Part shown: one piece after another, positions 11,550-24,024 of the stretch
Layout of the letters: each line of letters begins with the position of its first letter
How positions within the stretch are numbered: the stretch's first letter is position 1
From: Sycobia sp. Sy_11
Lineage: Eukaryota; Arthropoda; Insecta; Hymenoptera; Epichrysomallidae
Reading direction: 5' to 3'
Assembly: GCA_018907035.1 (NCBI GenBank)
Contig: JACCIC010000189.1
Span: 411,001 to 475,000, forward strand
DNA: 64,000 bases
Position numbers and translations under genes: made by a program
Notes under the pieces: generated by a model
Told to the model about the DNA's origin: nothing
The model's database searches: none
The model's input: the letters and a program-made list of their open reading frames with translations, nothing else

Positions 11550-14342
11550 ACGATAGCGCGTTAGGCTTTAACGCCTGCGCTGTCGCTACCGACCCCGCCT
11601 CAACTGAAAGGCCGTACAGTTTGGCCGTCGTATGGAAAGAGCGCGGCGAAAGTCGTCGATCGAACGCGACGGAAATTGCAAAGGTTCGCGTAGTAAGACA
11701 AAACGATATGATACGAATGCATTCCATTTACATTGGAACAGTAAAAATCTACTCCCCGAACGGGCTTCTAGCCTCGTGTTAAAATGTATCACCTCCATCC
11801 TTCCGACGAGCTCGCGATAAATCTATACATATACTGTAATTTTTACACGTGAATTAATAATCATACATGATGAACGCGCATGGAGTCGCAATTACATCGG
11901 CACGAGAAGAATCGCTAGTTCGGCGGAAGCAGCTCGTCGTCTAAGTAAAAGCGAAATGGAACATCAATTACGAGCAGAACGCCTGATTCGTGGAAAATGA
12001 TAGATTTTTCGGTCCGAGTGCGTTTGCGAATATTGGCCAATAGCCCTGCGCAGATTACGCCACGTTCTTGCCTTTTCGCCAGCGCGCTCGTCTCGCGCCC
12101 CTTATCTCCGCTCGGTGACGCTTCAGCAATTTTTCGCATCCTACAGATTTATTGTGCACGCGCGAACTTTTTCTCGCGATTCTCATCCGCGAGCAGCGAA
12201 GCCGCCACCTTCCCTCCCCAAGTGTCGGTCAAACCACCTGCCCAACTCGACAGGACGGCGAGCGGCAGAGGCGCTATGGCAGCGGGGTTAGTTCACGCCT
12301 CCGTCGGATCTGCGTCGAACAGATCCTATGTGCCCGTCGTGAAAGCGTGTACGCTTGTACATACAATATATGAATAGCCATTCTGGTGTGTCTGAATTTA
12401 AAGTTATAGTTTAACTGTACATATATAGCGCGCCATTAATTGAATTCATGTGTATTCGCAATTTAAATACCGTTTAGATGCAGTATCGATTGCTAACTAT
12501 GCGGCTTTTTACTCGATGCAAGCATGAATGTTTTCAATGCCTTTGGTTACATTAAAGATCCGATGAATTGCATTATTTTAGCCTCATTTTTCGCGAGTAT
12601 AATACTTTGCACACTTCACACATTCCATCCATTTATTACTGATTATTATTTTATTTGATTATATAATTATTAGCTAATTATTTTTATATTTCATATATTA
12701 CGCTAGGTCTTGAAAACATTCATTCATAAGTCTTAAAAGATTCCTAATATTTAATTCGATAGTTAATAAACAAAAAAAAAGAGTTTATTAAAAAAGTTTA
12801 TTAGAAAGATTTAATTCACCATAAATTCCCTGACTTAAGTTCAATATTTTATTATTGATCTATATCTAATTTTTGCAATTAAAACAATATTTTTGAATAT
12901 AATGAAGATGAATATAGGCGTACTCAAGAAACTGTCTACTGCTCTTTTATGCTGATTGAATTTGTTTTATAGATTATTATATAAAACTCTATCATCTAAA
13001 ACATTACTTACTTTTGCAGAAAATAATTTATAAACAAAGTGAAATTTTCGTTAATAATTGTATATGACCCCGAGCATTATAAATTAATGCTAAATTTTCA
13101 ATAATTTGTTCAAGAGATGCGAAAATGAGAACGAATAAAACATTTTGCAATAAAATGTCATACTATAAAACAATGGAAATCAGAATTTACTAATATTTCC
13201 CTTCTTCCGTACAATATTGATAGAACAAAAGTACTTTCACTTCAATGATAAAATTAATTTCTTTAATTTATAAAATGTTGAAAGAAAAACACGAAAAATA
13301 CAACTTTACATAAATTATTTTAGCAATAAATTTTAGTTTTTTCTATAAATAAACATATTGATTTACGCCGATGTCTTAATGTCTTCTTAAAGTTCCTCTT
13401 CTAATGCATAAATAAGTTCCTGTTGCCTGGATCAATACAAGGATTCGCTTAAAAATGGCTTAAACGTACTTTAAATTCGAAACTTTAAAAGCGTTGCGCA
13501 GCAGCCGCATGTATAAACATGCCTATATCGGTAAACGCGAAGTTGCCTTCAACTTGACTCGTTTCTTTCTTTCGCCCGTGGACGGGCAAATTGGCTATCG
13601 AAAGTTTATTGGTTTTTCGAATTTTTACCAGCCAAAAAGAAAGGCAGAACTGAACTGGTTGCCGCTTCTGTAATATATGAACATGTGTAGACACGTCGTC
13701 ACAACGACACTCAATGTCGTCGCGAACGGAATTTTCACTCGTACCGATGATTCGAGCGCCCGCTGGCGATGTTCGTACACCGCGCGCTCGTCGCAAGGTA
13801 GCCCTTTCCTTTAGCCCCGATCGCCGACAATTCGAGATCCGTCGGCCGCGACTATGGCAGCAGAACCACCCCCCCCTACCCCACGTCCGAAGGTTTAATA
13901 AATGCGACGAGGCCGGACAAAAAAGGCGAAGGGTTCGTGTCCGCTCCCTTTTCTCGAGACGCGGACAAAAAGCGGCGGCGGCGGGGGGGGGAGGGCCCGG
14001 GGCTAGCGCCGTGGCGTCGCACGGAAGCGGGCGACGATGATGCCGCGGAAGCCGGCGACGAGTGGGGGGGGGGGAGGGCGAGCCGAGGAAAAGAAAGATA
14101 ACCCCGGTAGAAAAACTTCTTCCGACGTTTTAATTTCGTTTCCTCCACCACACCCCACCGCCCTCCCCGCCGCTGTCCTCACGTGACCCTCCTCTATACC
14201 TTCGTTCGTTCGATGAGCGAGTGGCCGAGAGGACGACGGTACAATATATCCATAAGAATTTCGCCCGGGGAGTTTTTCCACTCCCACGGCTAGCTCGGTT
14301 TCCTCCTGCGCGTAGACCGCTCCCCTCCGACAAAAAAAGGTG

Positions 14343-14379
14343 AAAGAGAGAGAGAGAGAGAAAGAGAGACAGAGAGATA
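14343..14379. repeat. GA-rich microsatellite
   Basis: Imperfect GA run with A and C interruptions inside a GC-rich island. Confidence 0.85.
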
Positions 14380-14460
14380 GTAAGGAAAGAAACGAGGAGG
14401 GACGCTCGCTCGCCGCCCGAGAAGAGACCACAAAGAAACCCGACGGTAAACTCGGAGCGG

Positions 14461-14478
14461 CTTCTTCTTCTTCTTCTT
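14461..14478. repeat. (CTT)n microsatellite
   Basis: Six CTT units, followed by degenerate TTCT sequence. Confidence 0.9.
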
Positions 14479-15519
14479 ATTCTTCTACTTCGTCTACTCC
14501 TGTCCCGGGGCGGCCTTCGCCACCCTGCCCTTCTCCCCTCCCCCTCCCCATCCAACCGCCCTTGCGCCACTGTGTACGATCCGCCCTCGCCTCGTATTTT
14601 AGGCCCCGCGCACGTACGGAAAACACGGGACATTCTGCGCCGAACCCCCGTCCATCCCCGCCGGCCGCGGGAGATCGCGGGGCTGAAATTCGCGGGTATT
14701 TCCTTTCCTTCGACTTCGTGACCCACCTCCTGTCCCCTCGGACACCGCCGGGCTCGGCTCCCGTTTGACTCTTCTCCGTAAATATACGTTTTACCGCTGC
14801 TTTTCTTTTTTGCGCCTTGTTTTTTTTTTCTCTTCTTTTCGGCTCGCTCGCGAGACGTCGCTCCTCGTCGGTCGGTCGCGCGCCGCTCACGTTTTAATTT
14901 AATTCGCCCGAGACGTGCGTTTTGCGACGCGGCCCCTTTTTGAAATGCGCACCGGGGGACGCGAGAGTACCAAGTAAACGAATACGAGACGGCACGAGGG
15001 GTAAAGGAATCCGCGGAAAAACGGAAAGAAATCTCGCGTTTTAAGTCGCTCCGAATCGGCGATGCGCGCCGCTCGCAGGTACGACAGTTCCTTGCAAGCA
15101 CGAAACGAGAAGAATCGCGACATACCGCCAGGACTGGGTGCTCTCTTGTCTATAACTTCGAGGCGACCCTGTGTGCGCGCGTCTGCGCGCGCGGGTAGCG
15201 TAGACTTTTTATACTCGGCGGCCGCGCGATAGGAAAAATAATGATCTTCCGCTGCCGAGCCCTGTCGGAGCGCGAAGGAATATTGAAAAACTCCCATCCG
15301 CCTCCCCGAGTTCAATTGGGGCCGTTGTAAAAATCCTCGGTGACATCGACGAGCCGTCGTCATGGCAGCGTGAAAAGGCGCGAGGGAGGGCATCATCCAA
15401 TAACGCTTTGATAAATTTATCGCGGACGATGACAGATGGATAACCGGCCACTCGTTCGTACTCTCTGGCTCGTGGGCCGTTACAGGTGAGACCCACGGGG
15501 ACGATGAAAAAAAGTAGGA

Positions 15520-15542
15520 AAGAGAGAGAGAGAGAGAGAGAG
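15520..15542. repeat. (AG)n microsatellite
   Basis: Pure AG run. Confidence 0.95.
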
Positions 15543-16102
15543 AATAAGAAAGAATAAAATTTATTAAGTCTAAGGACTGCAGATCCAGAAGAACCCATCA
15601 AAATACCGAATACAGTTGCAGCTTATAAAAAACGCAGTATAATAAAGGTATGAACAAAATTTTTACTTAAATTAAATAACGTAATCAAAAAAAAAAGTTG
15701 TACACATTCAAATGATTAGAGGCACGATTTTAGCACATGTTTATGTAAACATGTTGTACATCTTGTGTAAAGAAGTCCATTCCATTAATAAGATACGTCG
15801 ATTTAAAAAAAATAACACAGCCAATGCGTTATGATATTGAGGGGCAGTTGTACATCTCGACGATCCTCGTCGGGCACGGTTTGGTTTATCATCCCGAAAC
15901 TGAAAATTTCGTACCAAATAATCGGGTTCTCTTGTTTGAAAAATCCTAGCGAATAGGCATCAAGTAAAATTTATCACACTATCAGAAATATTTTAATACC
16001 TCTAGCAAAACGTCCGGCAGCTTTCGAGTCTCGAGGAATATTTCTTAGCTGTATTAACACCCTTATTCCTCCAAGAGGCTCGCATAGTCCAATGATGATG
16101 AT

Positions 16103-16104
<2 letters not shown>

Positions 16105-16151
<47 letters not shown>
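16105..16151. repeat. (AG)n microsatellite
   Basis: Pure AG run of 47 bp, one of the longest uninterrupted GA arrays here. Confidence 0.95.
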
Positions 16152-16154
<3 letters not shown>

Positions 16155-16278
16155 TAAACGCGGATGATACTCCGACAACTGTTTTAAAAGCGTCCGACGC
16201 GCGTGCGTCCATTGTCGGTCGAAGATCAAAGACGGCATGAAAGTACGTAATGTCACCGAGCGCGGTCAAGCCCGAATC

Positions 16279-16302
16279 AAAAAAAAAAAAAAAAAAAAAA
16301 AA
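16279..16302. repeat. Poly(A) run, 24 bp
   Basis: Uninterrupted A. No retroposon body was recognised beside it. Confidence 0.95.
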
Positions 16303-17652
16303 GGTACACACTGGAGACGTACACGTACGCGCACATGCGCGCGCACGCGTGCACGCGCGACCTTCCCTCGACGGGGCAATCGGTCGCGAGCTCGCAGTCA
16401 CGTTTCCACTCTCGCGCCCCGTCCCTTCGCCCTAGACTAGGAGGACTGCGCGGCTCCGCGCGACTCTTTGATCAAAGCGACGAGTGGTCGTGGGGTGACG
16501 GAGGGAGAGGGGGGATACGGAGGATCCGTACGATGCAATATTCATAAATCCAATACGGTGTAGGGGGGGGGGCGAGACGGCGCGAATCGAGAGAGCGCGC
16601 CGCCGATGGCTCTCTTGGCGCGGGTATTAATAGGGCGCCAGGATGGGGCTGGGCGACGGGCGACGCGCACCGCGATAAAAGGCCGATGGGGGACGAAACG
16701 GGGCGCAGGGGGCGGGGAATGGAATGGCCGAGTTGCGCCCCCCCCTCCCCCGGAAAACCCTTTGACGGGTCGGTGTACGGATTTTCTGTACGTCGGATAC
16801 TTTTTAGATTTTTATTTTTTTTTTTTTACTCTTATTTTATCGAGGGTTCAAATGTACGCGTTTTATTGACTGTAAAGTAGTTTGGCTTATTGGATTAGAG
16901 GACGAGTTTTTTTTTTTTTTGCTGGATTTTAATTTACGAAATAAGTACATATTCAAGATCTCTTGGTCTAATCAATCGAGGATATTTGGTGGGCGCGAAC
17001 TCTGAAATTTCTTTTTTAATATTTTAAATTTATCTACAAGTGGCTTTTCGTGTTTTAATTAGTATTGATAAATGAATACGAATAGTATTGATAAAAAAAA
17101 AACACCATGAACGATAAAATTATATACTGAATTGCGTTTCTCCTTATACAAACGTTTAATAAATAGTTGATGATATAACGATGTTAATTTTATCTTAATT
17201 AAGGAGTAATTTGGCGAACTTAATCGGCACTGAGTTAAAAAATGAACAAGTTATTTTAGATTTTTTCGCAAACGTACCCTCCCTATTTTGAACGAGTTAA
17301 CGAATAGCTATATTATTTAAATAAATTCAGTGGCACTACGTTATGAAAAAATGTTAGTCGTTTTGACTAATGCATCATTCAAAGATGATACTTGATCATT
17401 ATAGCATTGATATCAAGCGATAAAATCGCATGATTGCTGAGAAAACTTTTGAATAATTGAAAGGGATGATGAAAGATATTTTAAATCAAACCACAAAGAT
17501 ACAAATTATATCAACAGAAAAAAAAACCGTTGATATACGATATTATAAATGGTAGGAAAAAAATTTCGTCAATCATCGAAGCCTCTCCAATAATCCTGGC
17601 TCTGATTCATTAAACAGCTGCAGTCCCAACAATTCGTCGCCGTAATTGCGTC

Positions 17653-17672
17653 AAAAAAAAAAAAAAAAAAAA
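17653..17672. repeat. Poly(A) run, 20 bp
   Basis: Uninterrupted A run without an attached retroposon. Confidence 0.95.
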
Positions 17673-19542
17673 TACACGGATGCGCCGATCCGCGTCGAAA
17701 TTCCGTATGCCATTGAAATTCGATACTCCGTAGAGCGTTAGAATTATCGGGGGAAAATAAAACGCACTTGGGCCGGTCCCTCCCCCCCCCCCGCTCTTAA
17801 CGAGGCACTTCAATATTTAATTGACGCGCGACACCCCCACCCCCTCCAACCCGGTTCCGTGAACCAGGGAAATATCGAAGCGCGCGCTGGCAGTCGCCGT
17901 CGCCACCGCCGCCGCCGCCGGCGAAAGAACGAAATCGAACGAACCCACGGATATGTAGTGATCCAGCGACGGGACGGCACGAAAGTGTCTTGGCGCTCCC
18001 CCCCCCCGATCCCTCCTCCCGCTGCCGGGAGACGGAGAGCGGGCTGGGAGGTCGTCTCGCCTCGCGCCTCTCCGGCGAGCACGAATCCCGCAGTCCTGGC
18101 ACGGAGCGCCGATGCGCCCGTAATTTCCACCTCCCCCCCTCCCTAAACCCCATCCCCTGCCGGTCGATCGCGGCAATTAGCGGCGCGGCTCAATTTTCGA
18201 ACGCCCCCTCCCCGTCCCCGCGCCTTCCGTCACTCTAATTATACATCGAGCCCGGGTGTGGAGGCCGGGGGGGGTGGAGAATTTCCCCATCCGCTTACGG
18301 ATTCGATCGGGTTACCTTGTTATTTCCGTACCTCCTCCCCTCCCCATCTCAACGCTACCCGTCGCTCCGACCTCTTTTTTTGCCGCCATCGCTCGCTCCT
18401 CCTTTCTTCTAATTTGTCGGCCCGAGGATAGGGCGTACGGTGGATCGGGGACCGAGGACGTGGCCTTCAATTAAACTCATCGACAATTACACGGCAATGC
18501 CCGCAATTGGGGTTTCCGGATAAATCAGCGCCGTATGGACGATGGCGCGCGTTACCCCGCTGCACCGACAATCCAGCCCTCGGATCGACCCGCTGCCGGC
18601 TCGTTTGTCGCGCAATAATTCCCCTCACCCTGCCCCCGTAATATTTGTTCTAGACTTAGTTAAGCGAACGCACCCAATAGATTTGACGCTGGATGATGCG
18701 TTGCGGTCACCTACCATCCCCCGCCCCCAACACGCCCAAGCCCAACCGATAAATTACGCGCTTCGTCCCCGAAAGAGCGGTCGAGGGGGACGTAATTAAT
18801 TTTAACCTTCGGGGTCGGATTGTTTTGATAAGTGCGACGGACGGGCGTAGCGCGCGAACGCCGCTAAGGAAAATCTTATTAGGAATGGAAATCGTGGGAT
18901 GGCATTGTTTTCGAGGTGGCGGTGGGATGCCGTCCGACACGACGGCGAGCGCGGGAAAATCTCATTGCGTCGCCCGGGCCGAGAATTCGAGTCGTACTCC
19001 ACCGGTGAGGGCCCTCTCCACTACCGCGCGTTAGTTCGCGCCCCTTTAAACTTCGAAATAATTCGATTTTCATCGGGTGGCTCTCTCGATAGCGAGATTG
19101 GGGGGAGGGAGAGGGTAATGATTTTTCCTCTTCTTTTTTTTTTTAGTTCGGAGCCTCTTTGGCGATCTATTTTGGAAAAACTACGCGTGCACGCGCGTAC
19201 CGACACTGTGCAATAATTCGATTGAACGCGAGCTTTTACGTGTTTTATCTACATTTTTTGTTAGATTAATAATTGAAAATTATTTCTACGGCAGTAAATA
19301 AATTATACACTGTTTTTCGATTTTACATATAAGCCAATTTTGGCCATTTCATCGGTTGTTAAATCTGGCGCAGTCAGCCGACGTAAATATAATTGAAAAG
19401 CTAATGCAAGTCTTCTGTTTCTGGCCAATGGAATATTTATTACGTTATAATAATATACGAAATAAATTGTATCGTATTATCGAGCATTCCGCATTGTTAC
19501 ATAATCGATCGTAACCCGAGGCGCGCATACACACATACACGC

Positions 19543-19575
19543 ATATATATATATAGTATATATATATATATATAT
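19543..19575. repeat. (AT)n microsatellite
   Basis: AT run with one G interruption, followed by a T run. Confidence 0.9.
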
Positions 19576-20084
19576 TTTTTTTTTTTCCTCAAAACCGGGC
19601 TTTTACAACTGATGACGAATTACAATTATTTGAAGCTCAAATTAATAAGAGGGAGGAAAAAAATTTAATTAGTATAATAATGCGTAACTTCTGTTTGAGG
19701 CGCGGAATGCAATAATGTTCGCCTAGCTTGAAATATGAATGCGAATTCCGAGCGGGATTCGTATGCGTCGCGTGTATCCTGCGAAACGACACGTACCTTC
19801 AACCCTCAAAAGTAAAAACAAAATCCTTTTTTTTTATTTTTTTTTGTTGTTGAAATTTTATTTAAACACGAGAGAATGAGAAAGAGAGGGATAAAACTCA
19901 CAGCACGTACGTTATAATTGAAAACAATAAACAATGCCGCCGTCCGTTACGGAAGGTCAAGCTGTCACCCAAAGGACAATCATTCGACATTCATTTTTTT
20001 GTTTTATCAACAAAAATCAACGTTATTAAACGCGGCCATCGTTCTACAAAACCACTTATAGCAGAAATATGCGTTATGTAAATC

Positions 20085-20106
20085 AAAAAAAAAAAAAAAA
20101 AAAAAA
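20085..20106. repeat. Poly(A) run, 22 bp (U22 in the DGAT1 transcript)
   Basis: It starts about 25 nt downstream of the microexon donor in transcript sense. U-rich tracts in this position are known to help recruit U1 through TIA-1-type proteins. Confidence 0.95.
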
Positions 20107-20132
20107 CATAAAATGAATAAGAAAAAACTCAC

Positions 20133-20177
20133 CGCCAGTTTCAGCATCCGTTCCGAGGCCTTGGCGACGTCCATGTT
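20133..20177 (-). CDS. DGAT1: DGAT1 coding exon 4 of 7 in this window: 45-nt microexon
   Basis: This is a very short exon of exactly 15 codons, NMDVAKASERMLKLA, in phase 0 at both ends. It fills the gap between NSLIPFS (exon 3) and IPNHLMW (exon 5), where other animal DGAT1 proteins have a segment ending in ERLLKLA. That fit is why I accept so short an exon. The acceptor is TATGTTGCAG (AG at 20178-20179), and the sequence before it is U/G-rich instead of a clean pyrimidine tract. The donor is a perfect GTGAGT at 20127-20132. A run of 22 U in transcript sense starts about 25 nt inside the downstream intron (plus-strand A run 20085-20106). Skipping this exon would keep the frame and remove only these 15 residues. 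It sits between introns of about 22.1 and 9.3 kb. Confidence 0.93.
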
Positions 20178-20567
20178 CTGCAACATACAACACACGGAGA
20201 CATACACTTATTATACCTATGCATGCTATACATCTAGACGCATAAGAGCAAAGTTCAGAATTGCATTAATCCTTTTGAGAGGTCGAGGTGTGCGCGAGGA
20301 ACGGGGCGCGGGCGGAGGGATGGGGGGGGATGGTTGGAGGTCGATGCCGTACGCGGGGGGCATAAGTACGTGCGCAAAATAAAGGCGACGCGCAGCAGGG
20401 ACGGGGAGGGAGAGGAGCTAAAAGCCTGCGCCGCGAGCCGCCTCTCGCGCCCCGGGGCCAAATTGGAGCAACGCGCGGAGAATGGACCGCGCGATATTAA
20501 GGGAAGTTTGTAATTAAATACACCTCTTGTGCGCGAGCTACCGCTCTCTCGCCCGTTCTATCCCACG

Positions 20568-20574
<7 letters not shown>

Positions 20575-20598
<24 letters not shown>
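20575..20598. repeat. (CT)n microsatellite
   Basis: Pure CT run flanked by related pyrimidine-rich sequence. Confidence 0.95.
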
Positions 20599-20605
<7 letters not shown>

Positions 20606-21092
20606 CATCTGTCTCTCGCTGCTGAATTGTAGATAGGGCGAGAAAGGGATATAATTGCGCTCGAAGGGCCACGAGCCGGCCGTTGTCGGGCATTGCAATT
20701 GTGCAATGCGTATTGCGTTGAATTTACCAAACCTGGGATTCCTGAATTTTTCCGAATAAGAACTCTATCAGACGGTTTTCTTTTTCTGCTTCTTTTCATC
20801 ATTTCCGATCGCCAGGAGCTCGACGCATTCGCGACCGAGATTATTGCGCAATCGAGGGACAAAGACATATGCCACGAGACATTTGTACACGAGACACATT
20901 GATGAAAGTATTCGATCTAGCAAAGAAATTATTATTGTGGAAAAACTCACGGATTTAATGGCTCGGAGTGCTTTTATTAGCGTCGAGAATTTATATTAGT
21001 ACGAGGAAGCATTCGGGACGATTTGCCGACTTAATCCGAATGACGATGAAAAATATTATATTAAATGGAAATGATAAAAAAGACGTGTTCAA

Positions 21093-21428
21093 TTGGAAAA
21101 ATACGAGCATTTAAATCCCAATGGCTTTTTGCCAGTGTATTTAACACTTTATCCCGAATTAATGTATTTTAAACCGCGAGAAAATCCAGAAATTAATTTC
21201 GGAACAATTCAATTCGCGCGGCTTCAGAAACAGTCCGTAACAGCGATTCCGATTGAGCGAATCCAAGAATCCTTTTCAAATACTTTAAGTACATTGTACG
21301 CGTATACCTTTGAAACGCTGGATTCATTGAGTCGCCTAAAAGCATTGCCACCTCAGTCTGAGGCGCGAAAAATCGCGCAACGGTTAATTATACGTCATAT
21401 TAAAACATACGACTATCTACTAATGTAA
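21093..21428 (+). other. Unassigned ORF of 111 codons, TTG at its 5' end, inside the 22 kb intron
   Basis: This open frame has mixed, non-repetitive composition in moderately AT-rich sequence, unlike the low-complexity ORFs around it. It reads LEKYEHLNPNGFLPVYLTLY near the start and RLIIRHIKTYDYLLM at the end. It is antisense to DGAT1, begins with TTG and not ATG, and has a stop codon six codons upstream. I recognise no domain. A chance ORF is the most likely explanation; a decayed retrocopy or antisense exon is possible. Confidence 0.15.
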
Positions 21429-22091
21429 GTTTTAGTAAAATCTCCGTTAAATATAATATTCCAGATTTATTCGTCATTTTTTCCGTTTTTTTTTCTTTTT
21501 TTTTTTTTAATGCGAATACGCGTGTTCTTCGAAATGTGGAAAATTACACGTGACAGTGCCCACAGACAGAACTCCGGAAGAGAGTCGAAAAATCTTCGCT
21601 TGTGCAACGAAGACTTCAAGCTAACCCACGCGTTCGTCCTCAATCTACAAATTTTGGAAAAAAATACTTTCCTCTACCCTCTGCAATTATTTCCCATACG
21701 TTTCACTTTCATCATCAGCATCGGGTATTCGCTAATAGTTGCGCGGCCGCGCTCACCCTTGGTTTATAATACGCGCGCTTGAGGGAAGCGATTAGCAACC
21801 GACGATGGTCCGTTCACGCGCTCGTGCCGGACTACACGTCGACAGTTACTACTAGCGCCAGTCGGCAGAAAGGTCGGGGGGAGGGGGGTGTTCGAACTCG
21901 AGCGAGCGTGGGAATTACAGATGCGCCTCGACACCGCGCGAACTTCGAGTCACCTCGAGCCCTTGTACGATTACGCGCGGATGGATTATTTACGTTATCG
22001 GGAGGTTCGCGCGTACTCTCCGATCCGACCCGTATCAGAAAGTGGCGCAATTGTCACGTCGATACAATTAAGGTTAGATCGTCGACTTTCT

Positions 22092-22105
22092 GGGGGGGGG
22101 GGGGG
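22092..22105. repeat. Poly(G) run, 14 bp
   Basis: Uninterrupted G on the plus strand (C in the transcript). It is the longest clean G run I noticed and could support G-quadruplex structure with neighbours. Confidence 0.9.
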
Positions 22106-22784
22106 CGACGAGAATCTAAAACGACGATGTGAGAAATCGAATTGTCGGAAAGACGTACGTACGGTTAGTTAAGGATGACTGGCTGAATTGGAAACGACTA
22201 AAATTATTTGTATGAATAAATAAATCTAGTAAGATACAAGTGGTATAACATCGAAAATGAAAAAATAAATCGTTATGCTAATCCTGGAAAAATTATGTTT
22301 ATTTGCTTTCACAAGTAAAAGGACCCCGTTGAATATTTAAATAATTCGAAATTAGTTATATTTTCTACGTTGCTACCTTGCAAGATTAAGTAATTTTCGA
22401 CTTTAGCGATGAGCCCAGAAAATGATCAAAGACGTCAACCGACGCCTTCATCCTCTCTCTTTTTTTTTACATTTTTAGTGTAATCTCATTTCCAATTTCA
22501 ATATTCCCGTTAAAAGCAATTTACGGGTCAGCTTTTGATAAAATTGGACTACAGTGACTAATAGCATATTGATGCAATTATCGACTTAATACTTAATTAT
22601 AAGAGATTTTCCTAGTTGCATTAGTAATTTTTCAAATTTATTACAAAATTCGGAATAAATTTCTTCCAGAAATATAATTAATATTTAAAAATAAGTTATT
22701 AATTATCGGGATTTCACTTACGTAATTGTTATATTTAAACAGATTAGTATTCTAAAAATGAAAAACTGTACTTATGTCCTAAAT

Positions 22785-23240
22785 TGACTATCCTTGTTTA
22801 TAATCACTCCCGAAGAATCTGAAATAAAAATAATAAAAATAATTGATATTCTATGTTAACAAAGACAACCTGACTGCCTCAACACCTTAAATTTAAATTT
22901 ACCCCCGATAACCGAAGTTTCGAACCGCTAAGAAACTGAAGTTAGTTTGGTCATTGATGATAAACCGCAGTGGTTCGATACGTAGGCCATCGAAGGTACA
23001 TTTCAATTAAAGGTGTTGGGGCAGTTAGGTTGTCCTTTGCTAACATAGAATATAGTTTATTTTTATTTTTATTATTTTCATTATTTTTAAGTTTTAATCT
23101 AATTTAATTTTATTTTTAGCAGTAATTTCTATTTCAAATTCTTCAGCAGTGATCATAAACAGTCAGACCGTCACAATTTTATTAGAATATATTATAGTAT
23201 AATGACTGTAAGACCGATAAAAGAATTTATTAATCTAACG
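22785..23240. mobile_element. MITE-like inverted-repeat element, copy A
   Basis: Two arms face each other around a short centre. The left inner arm (22849-22890, TTCTATGTTAACAAAGACAA then CCTGACTGCC) is nearly the reverse complement of 23009-23053. The outer arms also pair: GAAGAATCTGAAATA near 22812 against TATTTCAAATTCTTCAGCAG near 23130-23149. The 3' flank ATTATAGTATAATGACTGTA (23191-23210) recurs beside copy C. It has no ORF with transposase features, so it is probably a non-autonomous DNA element. Exact ends and target-site duplication are not resolved. Confidence 0.7.
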
Positions 23241-23894
23241 TTATTCTTTTCATTCAAATCAATGGTAACAAATTTCTAGGTCTTAATTAGATGTATACAC
23301 ATAATTCCTACATAATTAACAACACGAGAACTTTATTACGACAAAAGAGAAATAAAAATTCTTTTGCGTAATTCATAAGTGAAGGAACGATGGCTGTACT
23401 TTATTTTCTTTGAACGGATCGAAAGAAGGGAAGAATTAAGCAGAGAGTCGGGCGAGGTGCCGAGGTAAATTTCAATGCGCTTTAACGAAGCAATTCACTA
23501 ACAGCCTGTAAGCTAAAGTAGGATCGATCTCTAAACCTCGATTCTCGACTTGTCAACTCTACCGACTTCCACTCACAGTCGACGAGAGCAAACAACAATA
23601 ACCACACCCGACTCTCGCGGGCAGGGCGTTGTTGGTGGAGGGGGGGAGGGGGGAGTGGGCTGGGAGGAGTAAATCGTAACTCTTGCACTCCGACCAATTA
23701 CTCGACCGCGACCCCGTCCATAAAGTCGGCAAGTCGCTCTCATCTCTCCGTACACTTCGTACACGTCCACTTCCACACCCAGACAGACACGGACGCACAC
23801 GCGCTTCACGGGATTTCACTACCATTTGCCGGCGCGGCGATCTCGCGGGCGAGCGTACTAAAGAGAACCGAGCAGTAAAAAAGAGAAGAGCGAG

Positions 23895-23908
<14 letters not shown>

Positions 23909-23941
<33 letters not shown>
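23909..23941. repeat. (CA)n microsatellite
   Basis: Pure CA run. It pairs in inverted orientation with the (TG)n run at 24025-24065. Confidence 0.95.
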
Positions 23942-23943
<2 letters not shown>

Positions 23944-24022
23944 AGGCCGAGCGGTGGGAGAGAAAAATCCGGTAGTGCCGCGCGGCGAATTCAATCAGCC
24001 ACTCGGGCAGCTATCTCTCCGC

Positions 24023-24024
<2 letters not shown>

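Larger units (their letters stand above)
10786..20132 (-). other. DGAT1 intron between window exons 4 and 5 (9.3 kb)
   Basis: AT-rich unique sequence fills about 12.4-13.5, 16.8-17.6 and 19.2-20.0 kb. CpG-dense GC-rich islands lie at about 13.7-15.1, 16.3-16.8 and 17.8-19.1 kb. Microsatellites are (AT)n at 11.0 and 19.5 kb, (CT)n at 11.4 kb and (GA)n at 15.5 and 16.1 kb, plus several A runs. No gene was recognised. Confidence 0.88.

Noticed and set aside
14130..15101. 323-codon minus-strand ORF
   Set aside because: It is arginine/serine-rich, lies wholly in a CpG-dense GC-rich island where stops are rare, overlaps long ORFs in other frames, and has no recognisable domain.
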